A DNA stretch of 64,000 nucleotides from Aurantibacter_A sp039941195 (GTDB lineage Bacteria > Bacteroidota > Bacteroidia > Flavobacteriales > Flavobacteriaceae), in contig NZ_JBDVFA010000035.1 of NCBI RefSeq assembly GCF_039941195.1, positions 1 through 64,000 on the forward strand, in the 5' to 3' direction. Positions 43,822 through 53,434 of this stretch are shown in pieces; the first letter of the stretch is position 1; every line of letters begins with the position of its first letter. Position numbers and translations under genes: made by a program. A model generated the notes under the pieces. That model did not search any database and was not told where the DNA came from. It saw only the letters and a list, made by a program, of their open reading frames with translations.

Positions 43822-44952
43822 ATGAATTTATTTGACGTTTACCCATTATATAATGTAACGCCAGTTTCGGCGAAAGGAATATTAGTAACGGATGACCTTG
43901 GCAAAACCTATCACGACTTTTATGGAGGTCATGCTGTGATTTCCATTGGACATTCGCACCCGCATTACGTAAAACGAATAAAAGACCAGTTAGATAAAAT
44001 TGGTTTCTATAGTAATTCTGTTAAAAACCCATTGCAAGTAGAGCTTGCTACTAAATTGGGTGTATTATCAGATTGCGAAGATTACAACTTATTTTTAATT
44101 AACTCGGGTGCCGAAGCCAACGAAAATGCTTTAAAATTAGCTTCGTTTCACACTGGTAAATCGAGAATCATAGCATTTAAAAATGGGTTTCATGGAAGAA
44201 CCTCAGCAGCAGTTGCAGCTACTGATAATCCAAAAATTAATGCACCTTTAAATCAGCAGCAAAAAGTAACCATTCTGCCATTAGATGATATTGAAGCTTT
44301 CGAAAAGGAAATATCGAAAAATGATGTTTGCAGTGTAATTATTGAAACCATACAAGGTGTTGGTGGGCTAGATGAGCCAACTGCTATATTTTATCAAAAA
44401 GTAGCATCACTTTGCAAAGAGAATGAGGTATTATTAATTGCTGACGAAGTTCAATGTGGTTTTGGGCGAAGTGGTAAATTCTTCGGATTCCAACACTACG
44501 AGGATATAAAACCAGATATTATTACAATTGCAAAAGGAATGGGAAATGGATTTCCCGTTGGCGGTGTTTTAATTCATGAAAGCATAAAAGCTTCTCATGG
44601 ACTTTTAGGCACTACTTTCGGAGGCAATCATTTAGCATGTACTGCTACCTTAGCCGTCCTAGAGGTATTAGAATCTGAAAATTTAATAGAAAATGCAGCA
44701 ACTTTAGAAAGTTATTTTAGAGAAAAAGCTGCTGAAATTCCTCAAATTAAAAGAGTAAAAGGTAGAGGCTTAATGTTAGGACTAGAATTTGATTTTGAAG
44801 TTGCAGACCTTAGAAAAAGATTAATACACAATCAATCACTATTCACCGGAGGTGCTAAGGACAAACATATTTTAAGAGTACTCCCAGCCTTAAATATTAA
44901 CAGAGAACATCTCGACTTATTTTTTAATGCTTTAAAAGTAGAACTAGCATGA
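43822..44952 (+). CDS. argD: Acetyl/succinylornithine aminotransferase
   Basis: This 376-residue PLP enzyme makes N-acylornithine. The start ATG at 43822 (MNLFDVYPLYN) is chosen because it fits the family's usual start; an upstream TTG at 43795 is unlikely. Class III transaminase features are LFLINSGAEANENALKLA, LLIADEVQCGFGRSGKFF and TIAKGMGNGFPVGG with the PLP Lys. A 127-base gap before it has no clear promoter match. It overlaps proA by 4 bases. Confidence 0.94.
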   Translation: MNLFDVYPLYNVTPVSAKGILVTDDLGKTYHDFYGGHAVISIGHSHPHYVKRIKDQLDKIGFYSNSVKNPLQVELATKLGVLSDCEDYNLFLINSGAEANENALKLASFHTGKSRIIAFKNGFHGRTSAAVAATDNPKINAPLNQQQKVTILPLDDIEAFEKEISKNDVCSVIIETIQGVGGLDEPTAIFYQKVASLCKENEVLLIADEVQCGFGRSGKFFGFQHYEDIKPDIITIAKGMGNGFPVGGVLIHESIKASHGLLGTTFGGNHLACTATLAVLEVLESENLIENAATLESYFREKAAEIPQIKRVKGRGLMLGLEFDFEVADLRKRLIHNQSLFTGGAKDKHILRVLPALNINREHLDLFFNALKVELA

Positions 44953-46145
44953 ACAAACTTTTGAATATATCGCAGAGAAATGCAGTACTGCTGACTATGG
45001 CATCCTTGCTTGAAAAAGAAAAAAATGCGCTTTTATCAGCAAATGAAACTGATATGGACAGCTATTCTGGTGATGATATTGCCATGCGAGATCGACTAAA
45101 AGTTGATGATGCCAAAATTGAAGGAATGATTTTATCATTACAACAATTAGCAAGTTTAGATGACCCTTTAGGTGTGGAACGTTTTAATTTTACTCATGAA
45201 AACGGTATACATGTAAGTAATAAAACAGCGCCTTTTGGCACGGTTTTAATTATATATGAATCGCGACCAGATGTAACTATCGAGGCCGCCGGAATTGCAT
45301 TTAAATCGGGTAATAAAATTTTATTAAAAGGCGGTAAAGAATCTATAAACAGCAACTTGGTATTGGTTGAATTATGGCATAAAGCTTTGCAAGATAATGG
45401 GGTGCAAAATGACTGGGTTACTTATTTACAATTTGATAGAAATCAGACACAACAATTCTTAGAAAAACCTACACAAAAAGTAGATTTGATTGTACCAAGA
45501 GGAGGCGAACGATTAATTGCCTTTGTAAAGCAGCATGCAACCTGTCCTGTAATAGTTAGTGGACGTGGAAATAATTTTATTTACATAGATGCCGAAGCCG
45601 ATTTACAAATGGCTTTAGATATTATTATCAATGGTAAAACCACTAAAATTTCAGCTTGTAATGCTTTAGATAAGGTTTTAATCGATTCCAATCTTGTTCG
45701 AAAGCAACAATTTCTACAACATCTAATTCAAGAATTACAGAAAAGTAATGTTGAAATACTTGCCGACAATGCGCTATCTAGTTTAGAAGGAACGGCAGCT
45801 ATTGCAGATGAAAATGTATGGTACGAAGAATTTTTAGATTATAAAATTGTTATCGGCCAAACTGTAGATTTAGAAGAAGCAATATCAAATATAAATACAT
45901 ATGGCGGCGGACATTCAGCCTGTATTGTTACTAACAATTCTGAACATGCGGAACAATTTATGAATAATGTTGATAGCGCAGCAGTTTACCACAATGCATC
46001 AACAAGATTTACAGATGGCGGGCAATTCGGCTTAGGCGGTGAGCTTGCTATTAGTACCGACAAATTACATCAACGAGGACCTATAGGATTGCAACACTTA
46101 GTTACCAACAAATGGTATGTTAAGGGAAATGGGCAAATTAGATAA
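44949..46145 (+). CDS. proA: Glutamate-5-semialdehyde dehydrogenase
   Basis: This 398-residue enzyme reduces glutamyl-5-phosphate in proline synthesis. Family features are ESRPDVTIEAAGIAFKSGNKILLKGG, DLIVPRGGERLIAFV, the catalytic Cys in ISACNALDKVLI, and ASTRFTDGGQFGLGGELAIST near the end. Length is normal. It is directly followed by proB with a 2-base gap, the reverse of the usual proB-proA order. Confidence 0.95.
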   Translation: MNKLLNISQRNAVLLTMASLLEKEKNALLSANETDMDSYSGDDIAMRDRLKVDDAKIEGMILSLQQLASLDDPLGVERFNFTHENGIHVSNKTAPFGTVLIIYESRPDVTIEAAGIAFKSGNKILLKGGKESINSNLVLVELWHKALQDNGVQNDWVTYLQFDRNQTQQFLEKPTQKVDLIVPRGGERLIAFVKQHATCPVIVSGRGNNFIYIDAEADLQMALDIIINGKTTKISACNALDKVLIDSNLVRKQQFLQHLIQELQKSNVEILADNALSSLEGTAAIADENVWYEEFLDYKIVIGQTVDLEEAISNINTYGGGHSACIVTNNSEHAEQFMNNVDSAAVYHNASTRFTDGGQFGLGGELAISTDKLHQRGPIGLQHLVTNKWYVKGNGQIR

Positions 46146-46147
46146 AT

Positions 46148-46912
46148 ATGACAAAAAAGCGAATTTTATTAAAAATAGGCTCTAACACTTTAACTAAAGA
46201 AACCGACCAAATTTCTAGAGGAAAGATTGAAGATATTGGTAGGCAAATTGTACAACTAAAAAATGAATACGATTTTATAATTGTTAGTTCTGGGGCTATT
46301 ACTGCGGCAAAACAATTTGTAAAGTTGGAGCATAATGGTGAAGAAATAAGCATGAAACAAGCCTTAGCTTCAATAGGTCAACCGCACCTAATGCGTATGT
46401 TTCAAGAGAATTTCAGAGAACTTGGACTATTTACATCGCAATGTTTATTATCGTATTCCGATTTTGAAAATCCGAAGTCAAAAGGCAATATTAAAAATAC
46501 AATTGACATATTAGTTTCTAATAATTTCATTCCAATAATTAATGAAAACGACACAGTAGCAGCAGATGAAATACAGTTTGGCGACAATGATAAACTAGCA
46601 GCTTTAACTGCCGCACTTTTACAAGCAGACTTATTATTGATTGCAACGAATACCAATGGCATTTATACAAAAACATCCATAGAAAACGGCCAACCTGTTA
46701 CCATAACAGAACCCGTCGGAATTGAAGAATTAAAAAAAGAAATTAGCACTATAAAATCGTCGCACGGTACGGGCGGTATGCAATCAAAAATAGAAGCTGC
46801 AACTATCGCAAGTGATGCCAATATTGAAACATGGATTACAAACGGACTAAAGGACAATTTTATAACAGATGCATTGAATAGCATCAGTCATTTTACAAAA
46901 ATAAAAGCATGA
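46148..46912 (+). CDS. proB: Glutamate 5-kinase (without PUA domain)
   Basis: This 254-residue amino-acid kinase has ILLKIGSNTLTKET, FIIVSSGAITAAKQF, IINENDTVAADEIQFGDNDKLAALTA and GTGGMQSKIEAATIA. It ends without the C-terminal PUA domain of about 100 residues present in E. coli ProB. Short forms like this are known. It phosphorylates glutamate, starting proline synthesis. It overlaps argF' by 4 bases. Confidence 0.94.
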   Translation: MTKKRILLKIGSNTLTKETDQISRGKIEDIGRQIVQLKNEYDFIIVSSGAITAAKQFVKLEHNGEEISMKQALASIGQPHLMRMFQENFRELGLFTSQCLLSYSDFENPKSKGNIKNTIDILVSNNFIPIINENDTVAADEIQFGDNDKLAALTAALLQADLLLIATNTNGIYTKTSIENGQPVTITEPVGIEELKKEISTIKSSHGTGGMQSKIEAATIASDANIETWITNGLKDNFITDALNSISHFTKIKA

Positions 46913-47847
46913 GAAATTACCTCTCAATAAAAGACATTGACTCATTAACCGATTGGGTAGCTGAAGCACGAGAATTAAAAAGCAACCCTAGACAATTAAA
47001 TAATTTAGGCAAGCATAAAACTATAGGTCTATTATTCTTCAACAACAGTTTACGTACTCGCTTAAGTACACAAAAAGCTGCTATGAATTTAGGGCTAGAA
47101 GTTATTGTAATGAATTTTGGCAGTGAAGGTTGGGCTCTAGAATATGCTGATGGCACAATTATGAACGAAGGCACCTCTGAACATATTAAAGAGGCAGCTC
47201 AGGTAGTTTCGCAGTATTGTGATATTGTTGCCATTCGTGCCTTTGCCAATTTAAAGAATAAAGAAAAAGACGAGGCAGAACAAGTTTTAAATGGCTTCAA
47301 AAAATATGCTGATATTCCAGTTGTTAATATGGAAAGCTCGGTAGGGCATCCGTTGCAAGCATTAGCAGATGCTATTACTTTAGACGAAAACAATTCAAAA
47401 AGTAAACCTAAAATAGTTTTATCATGGGCACCGCATCCAAAGGCATTGCCACATGCCGTAGCAAATTCTTTTGTTGAAATGATGCAGTTGCAAGATGCAG
47501 ATTTTGTGATTACACATCCCGAAGGATATGAATTGGATAAAAAAATAACAAAAGATATTCCAATTGAGCATAACCAAGAAAAGGCTTTAGAAAATGCAGA
47601 TTTTGTTTATGTAAAAAATTGGAGTAGTTATTCCGATTATGGTCAGGTAGTAAGTAAAGACTCTAACTGGATGATTACCAAGAAAAAGTTAGGCAATGCA
47701 AAATTCATGCATTGTTTACCAGTAAGAAGAAATATAGTTGTAGCAGATGAAGTTTTAGACAGCAATCAATCGTTAGTTATTGAACAAGCTAATAATAGGA
47801 CTTATGCCGCTCAGGTTGTATTGAAGAAGATTTTAGAAAATAACTAA
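46909..47847 (+). CDS. argF': N-acetyl/succinylornithine carbamoyltransferase
   Basis: This 312-residue transcarbamylase has the carbamoyl-phosphate loop FFNNSLRTRLST (in place of the usual STRT), GTSEHIKEAAQV, the SSVGHPLQALAD segment (in place of HPxQ-type ornithine transcarbamylases) and FMHCLPVRRN. These features set the acylornithine group apart from ordinary ornithine transcarbamylase. In Bacteroides this group works on N-succinylornithine and in Xanthomonas on N-acetylornithine. Sequence alone does not decide which is used here. Confidence 0.92.
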   Translation: MRNYLSIKDIDSLTDWVAEARELKSNPRQLNNLGKHKTIGLLFFNNSLRTRLSTQKAAMNLGLEVIVMNFGSEGWALEYADGTIMNEGTSEHIKEAAQVVSQYCDIVAIRAFANLKNKEKDEAEQVLNGFKKYADIPVVNMESSVGHPLQALADAITLDENNSKSKPKIVLSWAPHPKALPHAVANSFVEMMQLQDADFVITHPEGYELDKKITKDIPIEHNQEKALENADFVYVKNWSSYSDYGQVVSKDSNWMITKKKLGNAKFMHCLPVRRNIVVADEVLDSNQSLVIEQANNRTYAAQVVLKKILENN

Positions 47848-47848
47848 A

Positions 47849-48598
47849 GTGAATTTAAAACTAAAAGATAAAACGTGCATTGTAACAGGAGCCACTAGTG
47901 GGATGGGGAAAGCTATTGCTATAGCATTTCACAAAGCCGGAGCTAATCTTGTTTTATCTGGTAGAAATGAAGAAAGAGGTGATTTATTGGCTCAAAATCT
48001 TGAAAATTCTATTTTTTTAGCTGGTGATGTTAGTGAACCAAAGTACAATAAAAAACTTGTTGAGATAGCCATAGAAAATTTCGGAAAGTTAGATATTGTC
48101 TCACTAAATGCTGGAATCTTAGGTCTTGGTAATGTAATCGATTTATCGATTGCAGATTGGCACACAACATTAAACACCAACTTAAGTTCTATTTTCTATA
48201 TTTCTAAATATGCTATTCCGTATTTAGAAAAAAATAATGGAAATATTTTAATCAATGCCTCAATAGCTGCTTTTAAAAGTTTTCCAAATCATCCTGCCTA
48301 TTGTGCATCCAAAGCGGGTTCAGTTGCAGTAATGAAACAGATGGCCGTAGATTATGCACCAAAAATTAGGGTCAATGCTATTTGTCCAGGTCCTGTTGAC
48401 ACACCCTTAATTTGGGATTCTGCTAAAGCATTTGAAGATCCAGAAAAAGCAGTTGAAAATGCTGGAAACACAACTTTACTAAAACGTTTAGGCAAACCTG
48501 AGGACATTGCAAGTTTAGCTCTTTTTTTAGTTTCTGATGATGCTTCTTGGATAACTGGAACAGCAATGAATATAGATGGTGGAATATTAAATACATAA
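47849..48598 (+). CDS. Short-chain dehydrogenase/reductase of unknown role within the arginine operon
   Basis: This 249-residue SDR protein has the Rossmann motif CIVTGATSGMGKAIA, NAGILGLG, INASIAAF with the catalytic-type Ser and YCASK with Tyr and Lys. ICPGPVDTPL and ITGTAMNIDGG finish the fold. The start is GTG, one base after the argF' stop. It sits between argF' and argB, where no pathway step needs an SDR. Its role may be in a side reaction or in a related pathway; no substrate can be named. Confidence 0.88.
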   Translation: MNLKLKDKTCIVTGATSGMGKAIAIAFHKAGANLVLSGRNEERGDLLAQNLENSIFLAGDVSEPKYNKKLVEIAIENFGKLDIVSLNAGILGLGNVIDLSIADWHTTLNTNLSSIFYISKYAIPYLEKNNGNILINASIAAFKSFPNHPAYCASKAGSVAVMKQMAVDYAPKIRVNAICPGPVDTPLIWDSAKAFEDPEKAVENAGNTTLLKRLGKPEDIASLALFLVSDDASWITGTAMNIDGGILNT

Positions 48599-48599
48599 A

Positions 48600-49379
48600 A
48601 TGAAAAAAAAATTATCCATTATAAAAATTGGCGGTAACGTAATTGAAAACGAAGAAGAATTATCAAAATTCTTAGCTAGTTTTTCGCAATTAGAAGGGTC
48701 TAAAATATTAGTTCATGGTGGTGGAAAATTAGCCACACAATTGGCTAATCAATTAGGAATAGAATCCAAAATGTTTCAAGGCAGAAGAATAACAGACGCA
48801 GATAGCCTTAAAATAATAACCATGGTATATGCCGGTTTAACAAACAAGAACATCGTAGCAAAATTACAGGCTTACAATTGCAATGCAATAGGGCTGAGTG
48901 GTGCAGATGGTAATATTATTAAGGCACATAAAAGGCCAATACGCGATATAGATTTTGGATTTGTAGGCGACATAGAAAACGTTGATGCATCGATTATAAA
49001 TCAATTATTGACCATAAATTTAACACCAGTTTTCTGTGCAATGTCACATAACAAACGCGGTCAATTATTAAATACCAATGCAGATACTATTGCTTCAGAA
49101 ATTTCAATTGCCATGAGTTCTATTTATGAAACTACATTGTACTATTGTTTTGAAAAAAAAGGTGTTTTAATGGATGTAAATGATGACAATTCTGTAGTTA
49201 CAGAAATTAACTCAGAATCGTACAAACAATTACTTTTTGATGATGTAATTGCAGATGGTATGCTTCCGAAAATGAAAAATTGTTTTCATGCATTAAAAAA
49301 CAATGTTAAAAAAGTCTGTATCGGAAACACTAATATGTTGGACTCACAATCTGAATTATTCACAACTTTGACGCTATAG
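48600..49379 (+). CDS. argB: N-acetylglutamate kinase
   Basis: This 259-residue amino-acid kinase has IIKIGGNVIENEEEL, ILVHGGGKLATQLANQLG, FQGRRITDADSLKI, IGLSGADGN and LLNTNADTIASEIS. It phosphorylates the N-acylated glutamate. It starts 1 base after the SDR stop and ends 1 base before argE. No N-terminal helix of the arginine-inhibited hexameric type is seen, so feedback inhibition by arginine may be weak. Confidence 0.95.
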   Translation: MKKKLSIIKIGGNVIENEEELSKFLASFSQLEGSKILVHGGGKLATQLANQLGIESKMFQGRRITDADSLKIITMVYAGLTNKNIVAKLQAYNCNAIGLSGADGNIIKAHKRPIRDIDFGFVGDIENVDASIINQLLTINLTPVFCAMSHNKRGQLLNTNADTIASEISIAMSSIYETTLYYCFEKKGVLMDVNDDNSVVTEINSESYKQLLFDDVIADGMLPKMKNCFHALKNNVKKVCIGNTNMLDSQSELFTTLTL

Positions 49380-49380
49380 A

Positions 49381-50451
49381 ATGGAGCAAAAAGCACTTAC
49401 TAAAAAAGCCATTGAACTCTTAAAGGAATTAATCTCTATTCAATCTTTTTCATCAGAAGAGGACAAAACTGCCGATGCCATTGAAAAATGGTTTGAAACT
49501 TTTGATATTCCTTTTCAACGAAAAATTAATAATGTCTTTGCTGTAAACAAATATTTTGATGAAAGTAAACCAACGTTGTTGCTTAATTCACATCACGACA
49601 CAGTAAAACCGAATCAAGCGTATACAAAAGATCCATTTCGTCCACATATTGAAGATGGAAAATTATATGGATTAGGCAGCAATGATGCTGGTGGATGCTT
49701 AGTATCTTTACTAGCCACTTTTACTCATTTTTATGAAAGCGAAAATCTGAGTCATAATATAGTGATGGTAGCGTCAATGGAAGAAGAAAGTGCTGGCAAA
49801 AATAGTTTACGAGGCCTATTACCAGATCTCCCAAATATTGATGTAGCTATTGTAGGCGAACCCACTTTACTCGATTTAGCAATAGCAGAAAAAGGGTTAA
49901 TAGTTTTTGATGCGGTTGTAAAAGGTACTCCTTCCCACGCTGCACATCCAAATACTGACAATGCCATTTACAATACTATTGAGGTTTTGGATTGGTTCAA
50001 AAATTATACATTCGATAAAATATCTGAATCTTTAGGAGCTGTTAAGTTAACGGTGACTCAGGTTAACGCTGGAAGTCAACATAATGTAGTGCCTTCTCAA
50101 GTAGATTTGGTTATTGATGTTCGCGTCAATGATAAATATACCAATGCAGAAATAGCTGAAATTTTAAAGCGTGAAGCACCGTGCGAGCTTAAAGAACGTT
50201 CATTACGTTTGAATTCATCTGCAATTGATAAAAATCATCCTTTGGTTAAATCTGGCATAGCACTGGGCAAAAAAACATATGGTTCCCCTACCCTTTCGGA
50301 TCAAGCAGCATTAAGCTGTCAGTCTTTAAAATTAGGGCCTGGTGATAGTACACGTTCTCATTCGGCTGATGAATATATATATGTTCATGAGATTGAAGAA
50401 GGAATAGATGTGTACATTAAGATTTTAAATGGATTTATAAAACAAAATTAA
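49381..50451 (+). CDS. argE: M20 acylornithine/acylcitrulline deacylase (ArgE-like)
   Basis: This 356-residue M20 metallopeptidase has the first metal region LLNSHHDTVKPN, the GLGSNDAGG metal Asp, the catalytic Glu pair in ASMEEESAGK, and VGEPTLLDLAIAEKG. With an acylornithine transcarbamylase upstream, the actual substrate is expected to be N-acylcitrulline, the product of that enzyme. Length is normal for the M20A group. A 58-base gap separates it from argH. Confidence 0.9.
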   Translation: MEQKALTKKAIELLKELISIQSFSSEEDKTADAIEKWFETFDIPFQRKINNVFAVNKYFDESKPTLLLNSHHDTVKPNQAYTKDPFRPHIEDGKLYGLGSNDAGGCLVSLLATFTHFYESENLSHNIVMVASMEEESAGKNSLRGLLPDLPNIDVAIVGEPTLLDLAIAEKGLIVFDAVVKGTPSHAAHPNTDNAIYNTIEVLDWFKNYTFDKISESLGAVKLTVTQVNAGSQHNVVPSQVDLVIDVRVNDKYTNAEIAEILKREAPCELKERSLRLNSSAIDKNHPLVKSGIALGKKTYGSPTLSDQAALSCQSLKLGPGDSTRSHSADEYIYVHEIEEGIDVYIKILNGFIKQN

Positions 50452-50509
50452 GTACGTTGCACTAAGTTTCGGACTTTACACAACGCACTAAACAATCAAT
50501 ACTTACAAA

Positions 50510-51790
50510 ATGAAACTTTGGGATAAAGGCTTTAGTACAGATAAAAAAATCGACCACTTCACTGTTGGCAACGATCGTGAACTAGACTTGTATTTAGCAA
50601 AATATGACGTAATTGCCTCAAGAGCTCATGCTAAAATGCTTGGAAAAATTGGGCTATTAACGGAAACAGAAACTAAAAATTTGGTAACCGAATTAGACCA
50701 ACTTACAAAAAGAATTAAAAATGGCACGTTTACAATTGAAGACAATTTTGAGGATATGCATTCCAAAATTGAGTATCAATTAACGCTTGCCTTGGGCGAT
50801 ACTGGAAAAAAAATCCATACTGCACGATCGAGAAACGATCAAGTTTTAGTTGCCATGCATTTATATCTTAAAGATGAACTTTCTGAAATAAAGTCTCAAA
50901 CAAAAATACTTTTCGACTTACTTTTAAATTTGGCAGACAAGCATAAGAATGTATTGTTACCAGGTTATACTCATCTACAAATTGCTATGCCATCTTCCTT
51001 TGGATTATGGTTTTCGGCATACGCAGAAAGTTTAATCGACGATCTTTATTTTATTGACGCTGCATATAAAGTAGCTGATCAAAATCCATTAGGCAGTGCT
51101 GCTGGTTATGGTAGTTCTTTCCCCATAGATAGAACTTTCACAACCAAAGAAATGGATTTTGAAACTATGAAATATAATGTTGTGGCAGCACAAATGGGTC
51201 GTGGTAAAGTTGAAAAAGCAACTGCTTTTGGTATGGCGAATATTGCAGCGACATTATCAAAAATGGCGATGGACATCTGTTTGTATATGAGTCAGAATTT
51301 TGATTTTATTTCTTTTCCTGATGAATTAACAACGGGAAGTAGTATTATGCCGCATAAAAAAAATCCTGATGTATTTGAATTAGTAAGAGGTAAGTGCAAC
51401 AAACTTCAGGCAGTACCAAACCAATTAACCTTGGTCATCAATAATTTACCAAGTGGTTATCATAGAGACTTACAATTGGTTAAAGAAATCATAGTACCAG
51501 CAATTCAAGAAATGAAAGCATGTTTAGAAATCTTGACTTTTAGCCTCAAAGAAATTCGAGTTAATGATGGAATTTTAGAAGACCCAAAATACGATTACCT
51601 TTTTAGTGTCGATACACTTAATGAATTAGTACAAAGTGGCATGCCATTCCGTGATGCCTATAAAAAAATGGGGAAAGAAATTAATGAGGGTACTTTTAGT
51701 CCTAAAAGAGACATCAAACACACACACGAAGGTAGTTTAGGACAGTTGTGTTTGAATGAGATTCGGGATAAGATGAGCAAGATTATATAA
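50510..51790 (+). CDS. argH: Argininosuccinate lyase
   Basis: This 426-residue enzyme splits argininosuccinate into arginine and fumarate. It has EDMHSKIEYQL with the family's HS segment, IHTARSRNDQV, LPGYTHLQIAMP and the fumarase-superfamily signature GSSIMPHKKNPD. It is slightly shorter than E. coli ArgH at the C-terminus. It is the last recognised gene of the arginine operon. Confidence 0.96.
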   Translation: MKLWDKGFSTDKKIDHFTVGNDRELDLYLAKYDVIASRAHAKMLGKIGLLTETETKNLVTELDQLTKRIKNGTFTIEDNFEDMHSKIEYQLTLALGDTGKKIHTARSRNDQVLVAMHLYLKDELSEIKSQTKILFDLLLNLADKHKNVLLPGYTHLQIAMPSSFGLWFSAYAESLIDDLYFIDAAYKVADQNPLGSAAGYGSSFPIDRTFTTKEMDFETMKYNVVAAQMGRGKVEKATAFGMANIAATLSKMAMDICLYMSQNFDFISFPDELTTGSSIMPHKKNPDVFELVRGKCNKLQAVPNQLTLVINNLPSGYHRDLQLVKEIIVPAIQEMKACLEILTFSLKEIRVNDGILEDPKYDYLFSVDTLNELVQSGMPFRDAYKKMGKEINEGTFSPKRDIKHTHEGSLGQLCLNEIRDKMSKII

Positions 51791-51837
51791 CAAAAAATGC
51801 TATTCCGATAAATTCAACAATTGAAAAAGCAATCAAT

Positions 51838-53418
51838 ATGAAAAAGTACTATTTATTTATCATTCTAATTTTATCGGTAATATGTATTAATGCACAAGAC
51901 ACATATCAAAGAAATTCATCAGCAGATGTTCAAGGATATGTTTTCAGTTTATTACTTAACGATGAAAACAATGTAATAAATGGTGAAGCAGAAATTAGTG
52001 TTTTATTCAATGATGATATTAATGATTTTAGTTTAGATCTTGTTTCTAAATCAGACGCTTATGGAATGCAAGTAACTGATGTATTTGAAGATAGTCTGAA
52101 AGCCAATTACAGTTACGAGGGTAATAAATTAAAAATTACACCTAATAATTCTGCGGCTAAGGAGCGTAAATATAAGGTACGTTATTATGGAATCCCTGAG
52201 AGAGGATTGGTAATTGACACTACTAAATTTGGTCAACGTTCGTTCTTCGGAGATAATTGGCCAAACCTTGCAAGACACTGGCTTCCTTCAGTTGACCACC
52301 CTTCGGACAAAGCCACCATAGAATTTAGAATTACAGCGCCAGAGCATTATGATGTAGTTGCAACGGGTGAAAAAATTGAAGAAAGTAATTTACAAAATGG
52401 TTTTAAATTAACCACGTATAAAGAACCTGCTCCAGTACCAATGAAAGTTGTTACTATTGGTGTAACTAAATTTGCTAGTAGATTATTAGATGAAGTAGAA
52501 GGTATTCCTGTATCGGCTTGGGTGTATCCAGAAAATAGATTGGATGGGTTTTCTGATTACAGCGTAGCTACTAATGTTTTACAATTTTTTATCGATAATA
52601 TTGGACCCTATTCTTATGCTAAGTTGGCAAACATGCAGGCTAAAACTCAATGGGGTGGATTAGAAAATGCGGGCACTATTTCCTATTTTGAAAATTCGGT
52701 TACTGGTAAAAATGAAGTTGAAGGGCTAATTGCACATGAAATCGCGCATCAATGGTTTGGTAATTCCGCTAGCGAAAACGATTGGAATCATGTTTGGTTA
52801 AGTGAAGGTTTTGCAACATATTTCGCAATTTTATATCAAGAAAGTGTTTATGGTGATCAAAAACGAAAAGAAGAATTAGAGCTTGACAGAAATCAGATTA
52901 TAGCTTATTACGCTAAAAATCCCGCTCCAATAGTTGACCCTCGTATCACAGACCCAATGAAGGTTTTAAGTGTTAACACCTATCAAAAAGCTGGTTGGGT
53001 TTTAAATATGTTACGCCATAAATTAGGGAATGATACTTTTTGGAAAGGAATAAGAGCGTATTACGCTAAGTTTCAAAATTCAAACGCAATGACGGCCGAT
53101 TTTCAAAAGGTAATGGAAGAGGCATCTGGCGAAAATCTTGAATCGTTTTTCCAACAATGGATATTCACCAAGGGCTACCCAGAATTAAAATGGAATTGGA
53201 CTTATAAGAAAGGAATAGTTCAAATTGAAATTAATCAGGTACAGGATCATTCACTTTTTAATTTTCCGATTGAAATTGCTACTGTTAAAAAGGGTGTTTC
53301 AACACTTAATATGTTCCAAGTAAATACCAAAACACAAACTTTTAACGTAAATGTAGATGCTAAACCCGATTCGGTAATACTTGACCCTAATTACTGGTTG
53401 CTTTTTGAGGAAAAATAA
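51838..53418 (+). CDS. Exported M1-family aminopeptidase-like metallopeptidase
   Basis: This 526-residue protein has a signal peptide (cleavage near INAQ), an N-terminal beta domain and an M1 catalytic domain. Zinc ligands are H300, H304 (HEIAH) and E323 (SEGFATYF). The exopeptidase motif usually GxMEN is GGLENAG here. It is shorter than full M1 enzymes because the C-terminal helical domain is absent. It likely trims peptides in the periplasm. It follows argH by 47 bases but is not part of arginine synthesis. Confidence 0.9.
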   Translation: MKKYYLFIILILSVICINAQDTYQRNSSADVQGYVFSLLLNDENNVINGEAEISVLFNDDINDFSLDLVSKSDAYGMQVTDVFEDSLKANYSYEGNKLKITPNNSAAKERKYKVRYYGIPERGLVIDTTKFGQRSFFGDNWPNLARHWLPSVDHPSDKATIEFRITAPEHYDVVATGEKIEESNLQNGFKLTTYKEPAPVPMKVVTIGVTKFASRLLDEVEGIPVSAWVYPENRLDGFSDYSVATNVLQFFIDNIGPYSYAKLANMQAKTQWGGLENAGTISYFENSVTGKNEVEGLIAHEIAHQWFGNSASENDWNHVWLSEGFATYFAILYQESVYGDQKRKEELELDRNQIIAYYAKNPAPIVDPRITDPMKVLSVNTYQKAGWVLNMLRHKLGNDTFWKGIRAYYAKFQNSNAMTADFQKVMEEASGENLESFFQQWIFTKGYPELKWNWTYKKGIVQIEINQVQDHSLFNFPIEIATVKKGVSTLNMFQVNTKTQTFNVNVDAKPDSVILDPNYWLLFEEK

Positions 53419-53434
53419 TATTTTCTAATGCTTT

